A stretch of DNA of 39,912 nt from Bacillota bacterium (lineage in GTDB: Bacteria > Bacillota > DTU025): the NCBI GenBank assembly GCA_019136685.1, contig JAGVTS010000241.1:1-39912 (forward strand). The letters run 5' to 3'. The notes beneath the pieces were generated by a model. The model had not been told where the DNA came from. It made no database searches and worked only from the letters and a program-made list of their open reading frames with translations. Each line of letters starts with the position of its first letter. The stretch's first letter is position 1. Shown here piece after piece: positions 23,808-32,897 of the stretch. The position numbers and the translations under genes were made by a program.

Positions 23808-24186
23808 GGATAGAGTTTCCTGTTAGGCCATCGAACACTTGCCGATTAGCGGTTTTCGTCTATCGCCTAACCAACCCAACTACTGATTGTTGCCAGGAGC
23901 ACGAAAGTCATCTTGCATTGTTTCCCTTCGCAGGAGAAATGGCATCTAGGTCGAATTCATCATGCCAAGTTTGCACATGGGTGGTTGCATCTGTCGATGT
24001 GTAGCCCGGCTTGTGGCGGTGTGAGAAAGGGAGGATGCCATGTAAGATCGAGCAGAACTGGTCATCGGTTCGGGAGCTGAACCATTCCCGGCGAACGCCG
24101 CGGCTCAGCTGTGTGTTGCGATCATGGTACACTCGATTGCATGGGCTGAGATGAACGAATACCGATGGAAGTGGGGTCTGATAGGC
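23808..24186 (+). other. Long leader without a recognised gene, upstream of the NhaC-type gene
   Basis: No coding sequence is convincing here. Two inverted repeats are present. GTTAGGC (23822-23828) pairs with GCCTAAC (23865-23871). A nested structure near the gene start has AGCTGA (24075-24080) with TCAGCT (24105-24110), enclosing CGGCG/CGCCG. The region might be a structured RNA leader, but it fits no riboswitch class that I recognise. Confidence 0.35.
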
Positions 24187-25761
24187 ATGGAGTTTGGTTG
24201 GTGGACCATTGTGCCGCCGCTTGTGGCAATCACATTGGCGCTCGTCACGAAGAAGGTCATACTGTCGCTGGGAATCGGAATCCTTTCGGGCGCCCTGATT
24301 GCATCGCATTTCAGCATTGTCGGCATGTTCACTATCGCTGCAACGACCTTTTGGGAGAAGATCACCGACATGTGGAACGTGTCGATTCTGATCTTCCTGG
24401 TGTGCCTGGGCGTCCTCACGTATCTGGTGACTATTGCCGGGGGTGCTAGGGCATATGGGGATTGGGCCGCCAAGCGGATCAAGTCGCGAGCCGGCGCCCA
24501 GCTTGCAAGCCTGCTATTGGGGATTTTGATCTTCATCGACGACTACTTCAACTGCCTTACTGTGGGCACTGTAATGATCCCGGTGACCGACAGGTACCGC
24601 GTATCACGCGCGAAACTCGCCTACATTATCGACGCAACCGCCGCTCCGGTGTGCGTGATTGCTCCGGTGTCGAGCTGGGTTGTGACCATAATGTCCACGA
24701 TGGGCGACAAGTTCAGGGCCACCGGCATCGAGATGGAACCGTTCGTCGCATTCCTGCGAACACTTCCTCTCAATCTCTATGCCTGGCTGACGCTGGGCAT
24801 GGTGGCCGTCGTCGCGATTTTGGAACTTGACTTTGGGCCGATGGAGAAGTTTGAACATGAAGCCAGGACCACAGGCAACGTGAATGCGGCCAAGCCGGCC
24901 GGCACTGCGCGGCGTCAGCCCGCGATCAGCCCCAAAGGCACGGTGTGGGATCTGCTCGTTCCCGTCATAGGGCTGATCATCTTCGCCATCATCATGATGG
25001 CGTACACCGGCGGTTACTGGTCCGGCGAGGGGATGTCTTTCCTCGACGCCATCAAGAACACAGATTCGGCCACGGCCCTGATGTACGCGGGTTTTCTGGG
25101 CCTCGCGCTTACTCTTGTGGTTGTGCTACCTCGAGGAGTGGTACCGATCAGCCGGATACCTGAGGCCATATGGGGCGGGTTCCTGGCCATGCTGCCCGCC
25201 ATCATAATCCTCATCTTCGCCTGGACAATCGGCGGCGTCATCGGCCAGCTGGGCACGGGCGAATTTCTGGCGCATCAGGTAGGAGTGCACCTCAATCCGG
25301 CGTGGTACCCTGTGATCATGTTCCTGCTGGCCTGCCTGATCGCGTTCTCTACCGGCACTAGCTGGGGCACGTTTGCGATCATGGTCCCGATCGCAATCGA
25401 CTTCGCAGTGCTGCTGGCGCCCGAGATCATGCTGGGCATGATCGGCGCAGCGCTGGCGGGCGCGGTATACGGCGACCACTGCTCGCCCATATCCGACACT
25501 ACGATTCTCAGCTCCACGGGCGCGCAGTGCAACCACATCGAACACGTGTCCACGCAGTTGCCGTACGCAACAGCTGCCGCGGCCGCAGTTGCGGTCGGCT
25601 ACGTTTTCTACGGGTTCTTCGCGCGAACCGGGGCTTCGACAGGGCTGACGGCAACCCTGACTCTTCTGGTCGCGGCAGCTGTGCTATATATGATTATCCG
25701 AGTGCTGCACACCCGATCCATTAGGAAGGAGGCAGCTACAGGCAGAGCCGTAGGTAAGTGA
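24187..25761 (+). CDS. NhaC-family Na+/H+ antiporter
   Basis: A 524-residue membrane protein with about eleven spans. Family landmarks are IVPPLVAITLALVTKKVILS at the start, IFIDDYFNCLTVGTVMIPVT, and the C-terminal AVYGDHCSPISDTTILSSTG. The last motif holds the charged and polar residues thought to bind the ion. The ATG at 24187 is chosen because GTGGGG (24171-24176) is 10 bases upstream and the family usually begins close to x-W-x-x-x-P-P-L. ATGs at 24124 and 24151 would extend it by 21 or 12 polar residues with no clear ribosome site. It exchanges sodium for protons across the membrane; some relatives carry organic substrates instead. Confidence 0.9.
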   Translation: MEFGWWTIVPPLVAITLALVTKKVILSLGIGILSGALIASHFSIVGMFTIAATTFWEKITDMWNVSILIFLVCLGVLTYLVTIAGGARAYGDWAAKRIKSRAGAQLASLLLGILIFIDDYFNCLTVGTVMIPVTDRYRVSRAKLAYIIDATAAPVCVIAPVSSWVVTIMSTMGDKFRATGIEMEPFVAFLRTLPLNLYAWLTLGMVAVVAILELDFGPMEKFEHEARTTGNVNAAKPAGTARRQPAISPKGTVWDLLVPVIGLIIFAIIMMAYTGGYWSGEGMSFLDAIKNTDSATALMYAGFLGLALTLVVVLPRGVVPISRIPEAIWGGFLAMLPAIIILIFAWTIGGVIGQLGTGEFLAHQVGVHLNPAWYPVIMFLLACLIAFSTGTSWGTFAIMVPIAIDFAVLLAPEIMLGMIGAALAGAVYGDHCSPISDTTILSSTGAQCNHIEHVSTQLPYATAAAAAVAVGYVFYGFFARTGASTGLTATLTLLVAAAVLYMIIRVLHTRSIRKEAATGRAVGK

Positions 25762-25797
25762 TGACTGAGCGCCGGTGTGCACGCAACATGGCTGTAA

Positions 25798-25830
25798 CGG
25801 ACGAGGCGGGGCGGAATCCCCGCCCGTCCG
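25798..25830 (+). terminator. Very stable GC hairpin after the NhaC-type gene
   Basis: CGGACG (25798-25803) and GGCGGGG (25805-25811) pair with CCCCGCC (25818-25824) and CGTCCG (25825-25830). That gives 13 pairs with a single bulged A and a six-base loop. AATGTACG follows, so there is no T-tract. Confidence 0.65.
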
Positions 25831-25931
25831 AATGTACGAGCTCTCCTCACGCTTGTGGCTGTGATGCCCAGACGGTAGAATGAGAAAGGGCGTCAAGCTA
25901 CGCCCCCCGGCAACTGGAAGGGGATACCTAC

Positions 25932-26819
25932 ATGGCAGGATTCGGAATACATCTTTCCATATCAGGCGGGGTCGCGCAGGCGGCGGCGCGCGCTCGCGAA
26001 CTCGGTTGCGACACATTCCAAATATTCAGCCGCAATCCTCGCACACTCAAGGCCAAGCCCATCGATCCCGATGACGCAACCGCCTTCCGTGCGATTGTCG
26101 GGGAGTTGGAAATACGCCCCGTCGTGATACACGTGAACTACCTGATCAACGTGGCAAGCCCCAAGGATGACACTTATCAGCTTTCGGTAGATGCCCTCAC
26201 AGACGAGCTTGTCCGCGCCGATGTCCTTGGAGCAGAGCTGGTAGTGATGCACCCAGGCAACCATCTCGGTAGCGGTGTTGAGGCCGGAGCGGCGCGCATT
26301 GCCTCTGCCATCGACCGCGCTTACGAGTCAACGGGCGCCCGTGCGCGCCTATGCCTTGAAAACATGGCGGGGGCCGGCACGGAGATCGGCACTACGTTCG
26401 CCGAATTGCGCACAATTATCGACATGGCTCGGCTTGGACCGACCCTTGGCGTGTGCTTCGACACGTGCCATGCCTACGGAGCGGGCTACGATGTGTGCAC
26501 AGCCCGCGGCCTCCGGGCAACTATCGAAGAGGCCCGAAGCGCTGTTGGCATTGAACGTATCGTGGCGGTACATGCAAACGACTCCAAAGGGCAACTGGGT
26601 GGCCGCAAAGACCAGCACGAGCACATCGGACACGGAGCAATCGGGCTTCCGGGTTTCCGGAACATCCTTGCGTGTCCGGAGTTGGCCGGCCTTCCCTTCA
26701 TACTCGAGACGCCCGTGGATTCCCCAGAAGACCAGGTGCGAGACCTTGCCGCCATCAGATCATGCGCACAGCAGGATGAACATCGGCAACTGACAGGGAG
26801 GATGCGAGTTGAGGTCTGA
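25932..26819 (+). CDS. nfo: Endonuclease IV (AP endonuclease)
   Basis: A 295-residue TIM-barrel enzyme. All metal-site segments are present: H67 (VVIHVNY), H107 (VVMHPGNH), E143 (CLENMAG), D177/H180 (GVCFDTCHAYGAGYD), H214 (VAVHANDSKG), D227 and nearby His (KDQHEHIG) and E259 (FILETP). It nicks DNA 5' of abasic sites in base-excision repair, using three zinc ions. The ATG at 25932 has GGAAGGGGA upstream. Its last 11 bases overlap the start of the JAMM-helicase gene, so the two repair proteins are probably made together. Length is normal. Confidence 0.96.
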   Translation: MAGFGIHLSISGGVAQAAARARELGCDTFQIFSRNPRTLKAKPIDPDDATAFRAIVGELEIRPVVIHVNYLINVASPKDDTYQLSVDALTDELVRADVLGAELVVMHPGNHLGSGVEAGAARIASAIDRAYESTGARARLCLENMAGAGTEIGTTFAELRTIIDMARLGPTLGVCFDTCHAYGAGYDVCTARGLRATIEEARSAVGIERIVAVHANDSKGQLGGRKDQHEHIGHGAIGLPGFRNILACPELAGLPFILETPVDSPEDQVRDLAAIRSCAQQDEHRQLTGRMRVEV

Positions 26820-29466
26820 GCCGGTTGGGGCGATAGCCAACTACATCTCGGCTGAAGCCGCCGAAGTGCTTCGACGCGAGATTGAGCAGACTGACGGGGC
26901 TGAGGTCTTTGCCGTGGGGCGATGCGATTCGAACTACGTGGTGTGCGATCTATCTGTGCTGGCTAGAGGGAACAGAGGCGCCGCCCCGGTGGTCGATCCT
27001 ACCCTTATTCGTGGACAAGTGGTCATACACAACCATCCGTCAGGAGACCTTACGCCTTCCGACGCCGATGTGACGGCAGCGGCCACCCTGGCCGCACGGG
27101 GCATTGGCTTCTGGATCGTCGACAACTCGGTTCTGCGTATTCGTTCGGTCACTGACCCGTTGGCCAACGAGATGGGTTCGATCATCATCGATCCTGCCGA
27201 CATCAGTCACCTGTTTTCACCCGCCGGGCCGTTCGCGGCACGATTCCCTGGGTATGAGACACGAGAAGGGCAGATAGAGATGGCGCTTGCGGTCGCGCAG
27301 GCGTTTTCCAACGGCGGGCACTTGGTCGTCGAAGCAGGCACGGGCACCGGAAAGTCCCTGGCCTACCTGGCGCCGGCCTTCTTGTGGGCCCGGCGCAACA
27401 GCACACGAGTAGTCGTGTCGACTAACACCATCAACCTGCAGGAGCAGATGATCCACAAAGACATTCCTGCCATCTCCGATGCACTGGGTGAGGAACTCCG
27501 TGCCGTGCTGGTCAAGGGCAGAGGCAACTACCTGTGCATGCGCAAACTCAACCGGGTGCTCGCCGATCAGGACAGGGCGCTGGAACCCGCCTTGCGCGGC
27601 CCATTCGGGCAGGTGCTGGAGTGGGCATACGCAACCGACACAGGCGATCGCTCCGACATGAACTTCGAACCCAACCCGGAAGTGTGGGAGATGGTCAGCT
27701 CAGAGTCGGATATGTGCCTTCATGCCAAGTGCCCTCATTTCGGCGAATGCTTCTTCCATCGGGCGAGAAGGGAAATGGACGATGCCGAAATATTGGTGGT
27801 CAACCACCACATCTTGTTCGCCGACGCATCGATCCGAAGCCAGCTGGGGCCGGATGCCGAACGCGCTGTTTTGCCGCGCTACCGAGCAGTGATCCTGGAC
27901 GAGGCTCACAACGCTGCTGATATCGCCACCGAGTACTTCGGGCGGATGGCCTCCCGGATCGGTCTGATCCGGCTGATCAACGCGGTCTATCGTAGGGAAG
28001 GTAGGCCTGGAGCGACCGCGGGCGGCCCGGGGCAGGCCGACTACGGGGCTCTGGTGCGCCTGCGCGGCGCGCTCTACAGCGACTGGGCCGACACATCAAA
28101 GCAGGGCCGGATTCGCGCCGCCCTTGACCTGATCGACATGGAGGCCGCTGTGTCTGCCATCAGGCTCCGCGAGGTGGGCGAGACCTTCTTCGAGGAAGCT
28201 AGGCAGTTCGCGTTGCGCTCAGCCGGCGAAAGCGGCGAACGCACACTGCGCATAACAGATGAGATCCGGTCGGGGCAGGAGTGGGACCGGGTGATTTGGC
28301 CTGCCCATGAGCGCTTAGCCGCCGCGCTCGAGGACTTTGCCGAGTGCCTTGTGCGGCTGGTGAAAATCCTCCGGAGCGAGGTCGACAACACGGGCGATGC
28401 CGAGAACGACGGGAGCGGCGGGACCGGAGGGGAGGGTCCCGGCAGCAACAACTCCACAGGCAGCGGCGGCACGGACGTCTACGCCGAGACCGTGGAGCTG
28501 ACGGCCTACGCCAACCGTGCGCGGGGGCTTGCCGATTCGCTGCGGTTTGCGGTTGCGGCCGATGCCCCTGGCCATGTGTACTGGATCGAGACCGCCGGAG
28601 CCGGACCCAGATCCAATGTGCGTGTGGTTGCGGCGCCAATCGCTGCCGGCGAGGCCATTGCCCGCTACCTTTTGGAGGGGCAGGAGTCGGTCATCTTCAC
28701 CTCAGCCACGCTTGCTGTGGGCGAGAGCTTCAATTACATCAAACGCGATGTTGGCTTGGATCTGGCTGACCCAGGGCGCGTGAGCGAGCTGCTCGTGCCG
28801 TCGCCCTTCGACTTCGAGCGCCAGGTGCTGCTGGCTGTGTGCGACAACCTACCCGACCCCGACACCGCGCGTTGGGAAGACGCACTGGCCGAAGCGCTCA
28901 GCGGGGTGTTGGAGGCCTCAGGCGGACGAGCGTTTGTGCTGTTCACCTCGTACAAGCTCCTGGGCGCCACCGCGCGCCGCATGGAGGGATTCTTCCGGCA
29001 GCACAGGATGAGGCTGCTGCAACAGGGCGAGGCGCCCCGCCATACACTTCTCGCCGGCTTTCGCCGGGATGTGCGCTCAGTCCTATTCGGAACCGACAGT
29101 TTCTGGGAAGGGGTGGACGTGCCCGGTGAAGCCCTGTCTTGTGTTGTCATCCCGCGGCTTCCATTTGCTGTACCCACAGTGCCGCTGGTAGAAGCGCGAA
29201 TCGAACACCTTCGCGCCGGTGGGGCCGATCCTTTTCGTGAATACACCCTGCCCGCCGCAGTTCTCAGGTTCAAACAGGGATTCGGACGCCTCATCCGCAC
29301 CACTGCCGACCGCGGGGCAGTGGTGGTGCTCGACTCGCGCACGGCCCGTCGCAGCTACGGTCGGAGCTTCATCGCGGCTCTCCCCGGCTGCACAACGTGC
29401 TTGGGGGGTATCACCGAAGTCTGCACTCGCCTGGGAGAGTGGTTGGGGCGGCCCGAGTACCAATAG
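26809..29466 (+). CDS. JAMM/RadC-like domain fused to DinG/XPD-type helicase
   Basis: An 885-residue protein. The TTG at 26809 follows GGGAGG (26796-26801) by 7 bases. Residues 25-115 form a JAB/MPN-like domain with a complete JAMM metal motif: E32, then HNHPSGDLTPSDAD giving H74, H76, S84 and D87. From residue 150 it is a superfamily-2 helicase of the DinG/XPD group. Walker A is EAGTGTGKS (175-183). Four cysteines suit an iron-sulfur cluster (C243, C303, C308, C314). DEAH is at 364-367, GTDSFWEGVDVPGEA lies near 765, and a final QGFGRLIRTTADRG box lies near 823. A Gly/Ser/Asn-rich insert lies at about 526-558. DinG-type enzymes unwind D-loops, R-loops and G-quadruplexes 5'-3'. The role of the metal domain is unknown; it may bind or cut a protein or nucleic acid partner. 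Coupling to nfo supports a repair job. Confidence 0.93.
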   Translation: MRSEPVGAIANYISAEAAEVLRREIEQTDGAEVFAVGRCDSNYVVCDLSVLARGNRGAAPVVDPTLIRGQVVIHNHPSGDLTPSDADVTAAATLAARGIGFWIVDNSVLRIRSVTDPLANEMGSIIIDPADISHLFSPAGPFAARFPGYETREGQIEMALAVAQAFSNGGHLVVEAGTGTGKSLAYLAPAFLWARRNSTRVVVSTNTINLQEQMIHKDIPAISDALGEELRAVLVKGRGNYLCMRKLNRVLADQDRALEPALRGPFGQVLEWAYATDTGDRSDMNFEPNPEVWEMVSSESDMCLHAKCPHFGECFFHRARREMDDAEILVVNHHILFADASIRSQLGPDAERAVLPRYRAVILDEAHNAADIATEYFGRMASRIGLIRLINAVYRREGRPGATAGGPGQADYGALVRLRGALYSDWADTSKQGRIRAALDLIDMEAAVSAIRLREVGETFFEEARQFALRSAGESGERTLRITDEIRSGQEWDRVIWPAHERLAAALEDFAECLVRLVKILRSEVDNTGDAENDGSGGTGGEGPGSNNSTGSGGTDVYAETVELTAYANRARGLADSLRFAVAADAPGHVYWIETAGAGPRSNVRVVAAPIAAGEAIARYLLEGQESVIFTSATLAVGESFNYIKRDVGLDLADPGRVSELLVPSPFDFERQVLLAVCDNLPDPDTARWEDALAEALSGVLEASGGRAFVLFTSYKLLGATARRMEGFFRQHRMRLLQQGEAPRHTLLAGFRRDVRSVLFGTDSFWEGVDVPGEALSCVVIPRLPFAVPTVPLVEARIEHLRAGGADPFREYTLPAAVLRFKQGFGRLIRTTADRGAVVVLDSRTARRSYGRSFIAALPGCTTCLGGITEVCTRLGEWLGRPEYQ

Positions 29467-29605
29467 CCGGTCGATGGGGTGGGCCCGGTCCGGCCGAAGG
29501 GTGATGGAACCTTCCGGGCTGATTGATCGGCCTTGGGCCGAGATTCTATCCTCCACGAACATGCATATGTACTAGGGGCAATCCAGCGAAGGAGGAAGTA
29601 TTCCA

Positions 29606-30508
29606 GTGCTTGTCTTCTACGTGGGCGCAAGGAGCAGAGTTTTGGTCTTCGCAGTCGCCGTGTTGATGCTGGTCTCGTTCGCGGTTTCGGCTATCGGGAG
29701 CGTCGCCGAAGACGGCCTGGGAAGCGCCATTCTGAGCGCCGCGGGCGTAGGGAGAAATGCCATCGCTGCGGTTACCTCAGGCAGCAGGCTGGTGCCGATC
29801 TACTGCGTGGCGCGTGATGACCGAGTCTGCGCAGTAACCGTCGATGCCACCTGGGGCGATGACAAGACCATGGCGCTTCTGGACCTGTTCGACAGGCACG
29901 GGCTCAAGGTCACGTTTTTCCTGGCGGGGCACTGGATCAAGTCGTACCCCGACAAGGTTCGCGAGATCGCTTCCCGTGGCCACGAACTGGGCAACCACTC
30001 CTGGACTCATCCTCACATGAGCGCGCTCTCGCGCGACAAGATCCGCGACGAGCTGGAACGTACCCAGCAGGCCATAGCTGATCTCGTTGGAAAGCGCCCC
30101 GCAGTTTTCAGACCTCCGTTCGGCGACTACAGCAATACCGTGATCACCGTGGCCCAGGAGTGTGGTCTCAGGACCATTCAGTGGAGTGTCGACTCGCTGG
30201 ATTGGAAGGACCTGAGTGCCGCGCAGATTCGCGAGAGAGTGATGAAGCGGGTACGCCCCGGCGCGATCATTCTGTTCCACAACGCGGGGAAGAACTCGGT
30301 GGAGGCCCTAGACTGGATCATTCGCGACCTCAAGACAGATGGTTATGTAATGCTGCCTGTGTCGGAACTATTGCTTGACGGCGAGACCTACATAGACCGT
30401 AGCACGGGCGAGCAGCGGTCTGTGGAGCCCAGAACGCCTGTACCCGGTACGGGCATACGCGAGACGCCGGATCGCCGACCGGCGGTGGACTCGCCGGGGC
30501 CACTGTAA
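29606..30508 (+). CDS. Polysaccharide deacetylase, PdaB-like (sporulation type)
   Basis: A 300-residue protein with an N-terminal signal anchor (VLVFAVAVLMLVSFAVSAIG) and a NodB (CE4) domain at about 74-255. Motif 1 is VTVDATWGDDKT, with the W-G-D/E signature of the PdaB group. Motif 2 is GNHSWTHPHM (His131, His135), motif 3 RPPFGDYS, motif 4 WSVDSLDWK and motif 5 ILFHN. It would remove acetyl groups from a cell-wall polymer outside the membrane; in Bacillus, PdaB is needed for stable spores. The GTG at 29606 follows AAGGAGG by 10 bases. A disordered Pro/Arg-rich tail ends the protein. A related deacetylase follows 32 bases later. Confidence 0.9.
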   Translation: MLVFYVGARSRVLVFAVAVLMLVSFAVSAIGSVAEDGLGSAILSAAGVGRNAIAAVTSGSRLVPIYCVARDDRVCAVTVDATWGDDKTMALLDLFDRHGLKVTFFLAGHWIKSYPDKVREIASRGHELGNHSWTHPHMSALSRDKIRDELERTQQAIADLVGKRPAVFRPPFGDYSNTVITVAQECGLRTIQWSVDSLDWKDLSAAQIRERVMKRVRPGAIILFHNAGKNSVEALDWIIRDLKTDGYVMLPVSELLLDGETYIDRSTGEQRSVEPRTPVPGTGIRETPDRRPAVDSPGPL

Positions 30509-30540
30509 GTCCGGAGCAGGGAGGGCAGGGAGGAGAGGAC

Positions 30541-31542
30541 ATGATCATCGTGACGGTCAAGCGGCGGACTGTGATACTCGCGATAGCGGCCATCATTCTC
30601 CTGGTTGTGTCTGCGTGCGTGGCGATGAGTATGCCCAGGTTGAAACGGATGACGACCGGCGTGAGGCCGGGTGTGACCTTAAGCGGCGTCGCGGTGGGCG
30701 GGCTGTTTGCCGACGAAGTGCGCCAGGTCGTGCTCGGCCTAGCCCCCCGCGTCGAGCGGATGCCCCGAGAGGCGATATACCATTCGGAGACGGGCCAGGT
30801 GGTGCCGGAAGAGCCGGGCGTAGCGGTTGATGTGGATCGGACGGTGATAGCAGTGATGGCAGCGCCGCGGGGGGCCAGTGTTGAGGTGACGACCAAGCAG
30901 GTTCCGCCCCAAGTCACAGCTGCGATGCTTGCGCCCGTGTACCGGGTGGCTACTTCTGAGCGCGCCGTGGCCTTGGCGTTCAACGTGGCCTGGGGTGAGG
31001 AATGGCTCCCCCAGATCATGGACGGGCTCGCAGAGGCGGGCGTGCATTGCTCGTTCTTCATCACCGGCACTTGGGCGAGGAAGTTCCCTGAACTGGTCCA
31101 GGCTCTCGCGTCCGCCGGGCATGAGATTGCCAACCACGGCTGGGACCACCCCAATCCCGCGCGTCTTGGCGAGGCCGACCTCACCGACTTGATTGAACGG
31201 AACGAGACGCTTCTGCGCGAGTTGACCGGGGTGCGTACGCAGTTGTTCGCTCCGCCCTACGGCGAGGTGAACCAAAAGGTGTGCAAAGTGGCGGCGCGCC
31301 TGGGCTACACTACGATCATGTGGACTGTGGACACCATTGACTGGCAAAGACCGGCGCCGGAGATAGTGGCCGAGCGTGCCATGAAGAGACTGGCCGGCGG
31401 AAACATCATACTGGTCCACCCCACCGAACCCACAGCGAAAGCCCTTCCGTCGATTCTGACCGGCCTATCGCAGCAGGGTTATCGCGCTGTCACTGTGTCG
31501 GAGCTGCTGCGCTTGGGAGAGCCTGCCCATGACAGGGGATGA
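30541..31542 (+). CDS. Polysaccharide deacetylase-like protein, YlxY type, altered motif 1
   Basis: A 333-residue membrane-anchored protein. After a signal anchor (ILAIAAIILLVVSACVAMS), residues 40-105 form a YoaR/VanW-like half-domain (GVTLSGVAVGG). A NodB domain covers about 140-325: ALAFNVAWGEEW, then GHEIANHGWDHPNP, FAPPYGEVN, MWTVDTIDWQ and IILVHPTEPT. Asn148 stands where the catalytic-base Asp normally is, and Ala237 replaces the Arg of R-P-P-Y, while the histidines remain. Deacetylase activity is therefore doubtful. In Bacillus, YlxY lies just upstream of the asd-dapG-dapA/spoVF region, and the same neighbourhood is seen here. The ATG has GGAGG about 8 bases before it. Confidence 0.85.
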   Translation: MIIVTVKRRTVILAIAAIILLVVSACVAMSMPRLKRMTTGVRPGVTLSGVAVGGLFADEVRQVVLGLAPRVERMPREAIYHSETGQVVPEEPGVAVDVDRTVIAVMAAPRGASVEVTTKQVPPQVTAAMLAPVYRVATSERAVALAFNVAWGEEWLPQIMDGLAEAGVHCSFFITGTWARKFPELVQALASAGHEIANHGWDHPNPARLGEADLTDLIERNETLLRELTGVRTQLFAPPYGEVNQKVCKVAARLGYTTIMWTVDTIDWQRPAPEIVAERAMKRLAGGNIILVHPTEPTAKALPSILTGLSQQGYRAVTVSELLRLGEPAHDRG

Positions 31543-31559
31543 CGCACGGTTGGGCCGTA

Positions 31560-32897
31560 TCACTTGAGCAGCTCCTTCTGGATTAGCTTCCAATAGCCTG
31601 CGTCCTCCTGTCCTAGCCGCCAGATGGCTATCCCGCCGAGGCCGTACTTTCCAACCAGCTTCAACTTGGCCCTAAGGCTGTCGGTGCTCTCAAACCACAC
31701 TTCCCGCGTCACACTCCCGGACTTGTAGCGGTAGTGAGGGGTCGCTGCTTCCGCGTCCCACTGTATCTTCCTGCCGTACTTGGCCGCATTCGCCACCGCC
31801 TGCTGGTACGTTACGGCTCTGGCCCTATTGGTACTGGTGTTCCAGTCGTAGCCGTATGCCGCCACACCGAGCAGGATCCTTCGCTTCGGCATCTGCGTGG
31901 TAGCATACTTGACCACCTTTTCCACCCACTGCAGAGAAGCTATGGGTCCCGGCCGGGTGCCCGACGTGTGTTCATCGTATGTCATGATCATTACCTGATC
32001 GCATACGCGGCCAAGTTCGTAATAGTCGAAGGCTCCTACCCACGCTGATGTGGGAGCGTCCTTGTGTTTAGCCGGCACCGACATGGTGACCCTGTATCCC
32101 GAAGGCGCCAGCGCGGCGCGGAGTTCTTTCATGAATTGAGTCAATCTTGCACGGTCGGCAGGGGGCACGTTCTCGAAGTCGATATTGACCCCTGAGTAGC
32201 CGTGCGTCTTCACGATTTCGAGGATATCGCTGATAGCTCTCTGTCGCGCTGCACGCGAGTTTAGCATGGTTGATATCTGGCCCTTGTCAAAAGACCGCCC
32301 GGTCAGGTTGTGTATGAGCGCCAGATTGGCCAGCCCTTTTGAAGTGGCCAGAGTCATTGCGTCTGTGCTGTGGTCGCCTCGCACGTTGCCCGACCCATCG
32401 ACGACGAACGAGAATGGCGCGATCGCTGTGAGCGAGTCGGAATACGCATGAACAACGTCGTACGACGACCTATCGCCGGGATAGTTTACGGTGTAGTACC
32501 CGACCACATCATGCTTGGGCTGCGTCACGCTGCCGGCAGACGGCGCCACTGCCAGGAGCGAACCGGCTATCCATCCGTAGCCGCCTCGTGGCAGTGCCAC
32601 CTGATACCACCCGTTCACCTCTCCTACCAGGCGTACATGGGTGTTCTTGGCAAGCGTGCGAACCTTGGAATACCGGGTGCCGGGGCCTGAGCGTACGTTG
32701 GCATTGTCGGATACAGCCGCGCTGCGGCCTGCAAGATCCTTAGGTGTATTGTTTTGTGTTTGGGGGGTGGGTACAGTTTCGTGGACACCGGGAGGCTCAG
32801 GTACCTGGGAGCTCGGTTTACTGGCGCGCATACCTGTTATGGAGCTTGCAATGTACAGGAGAACAACCAAAGCTGTGACTGTCGTGTTCGGCTGCAC
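31560..32897 (-). CDS. Secreted SH3b + GH18 hydrolase (spore-cortex/cell-wall type)
   Basis: A 445-residue protein. The GTG at 32897 is 6 bases after GGGAGGG (plus-strand 32904-32910). The longer reading to 32996 has no ribosome site. Domains: a signal sequence (TALVVLLYIASSITG), a Pro/Thr/Gln-rich linker, a bacterial SH3 domain at about 58-117 (NANVRSGPGTRYSKV, GYGWIAGSLL), and a GH18 barrel from 130 to the end. The active loop GYSGVNIDFENV gives D240 and E242; YDWNTS and WRLGQEDAGYW are typical of the YaaH/SleL/YdhD group that trims spore cortex muropeptides. It probably acts on peptidoglycan during germination or growth. It is convergent with the YlxY-type gene, 17 bases apart. Confidence 0.9.
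   Translation of the reverse strand: MQPNTTVTALVVLLYIASSITGMRASKPSSQVPEPPGVHETVPTPQTQNNTPKDLAGRSAAVSDNANVRSGPGTRYSKVRTLAKNTHVRLVGEVNGWYQVALPRGGYGWIAGSLLAVAPSAGSVTQPKHDVVGYYTVNYPGDRSSYDVVHAYSDSLTAIAPFSFVVDGSGNVRGDHSTDAMTLATSKGLANLALIHNLTGRSFDKGQISTMLNSRAARQRAISDILEIVKTHGYSGVNIDFENVPPADRARLTQFMKELRAALAPSGYRVTMSVPAKHKDAPTSAWVGAFDYYELGRVCDQVMIMTYDEHTSGTRPGPIASLQWVEKVVKYATTQMPKRRILLGVAAYGYDWNTSTNRARAVTYQQAVANAAKYGRKIQWDAEAATPHYRYKSGSVTREVWFESTDSLRAKLKLVGKYGLGGIAIWRLGQEDAGYWKLIQKELLK

Noticed and set aside
23822-23871. GTTAGGC...GCCTAAC as an integron attC site
   Set aside because: The core words are present but in the opposite order to an attC site, and there is no integrase or gene cassette. It is treated as an RNA or DNA stem only.
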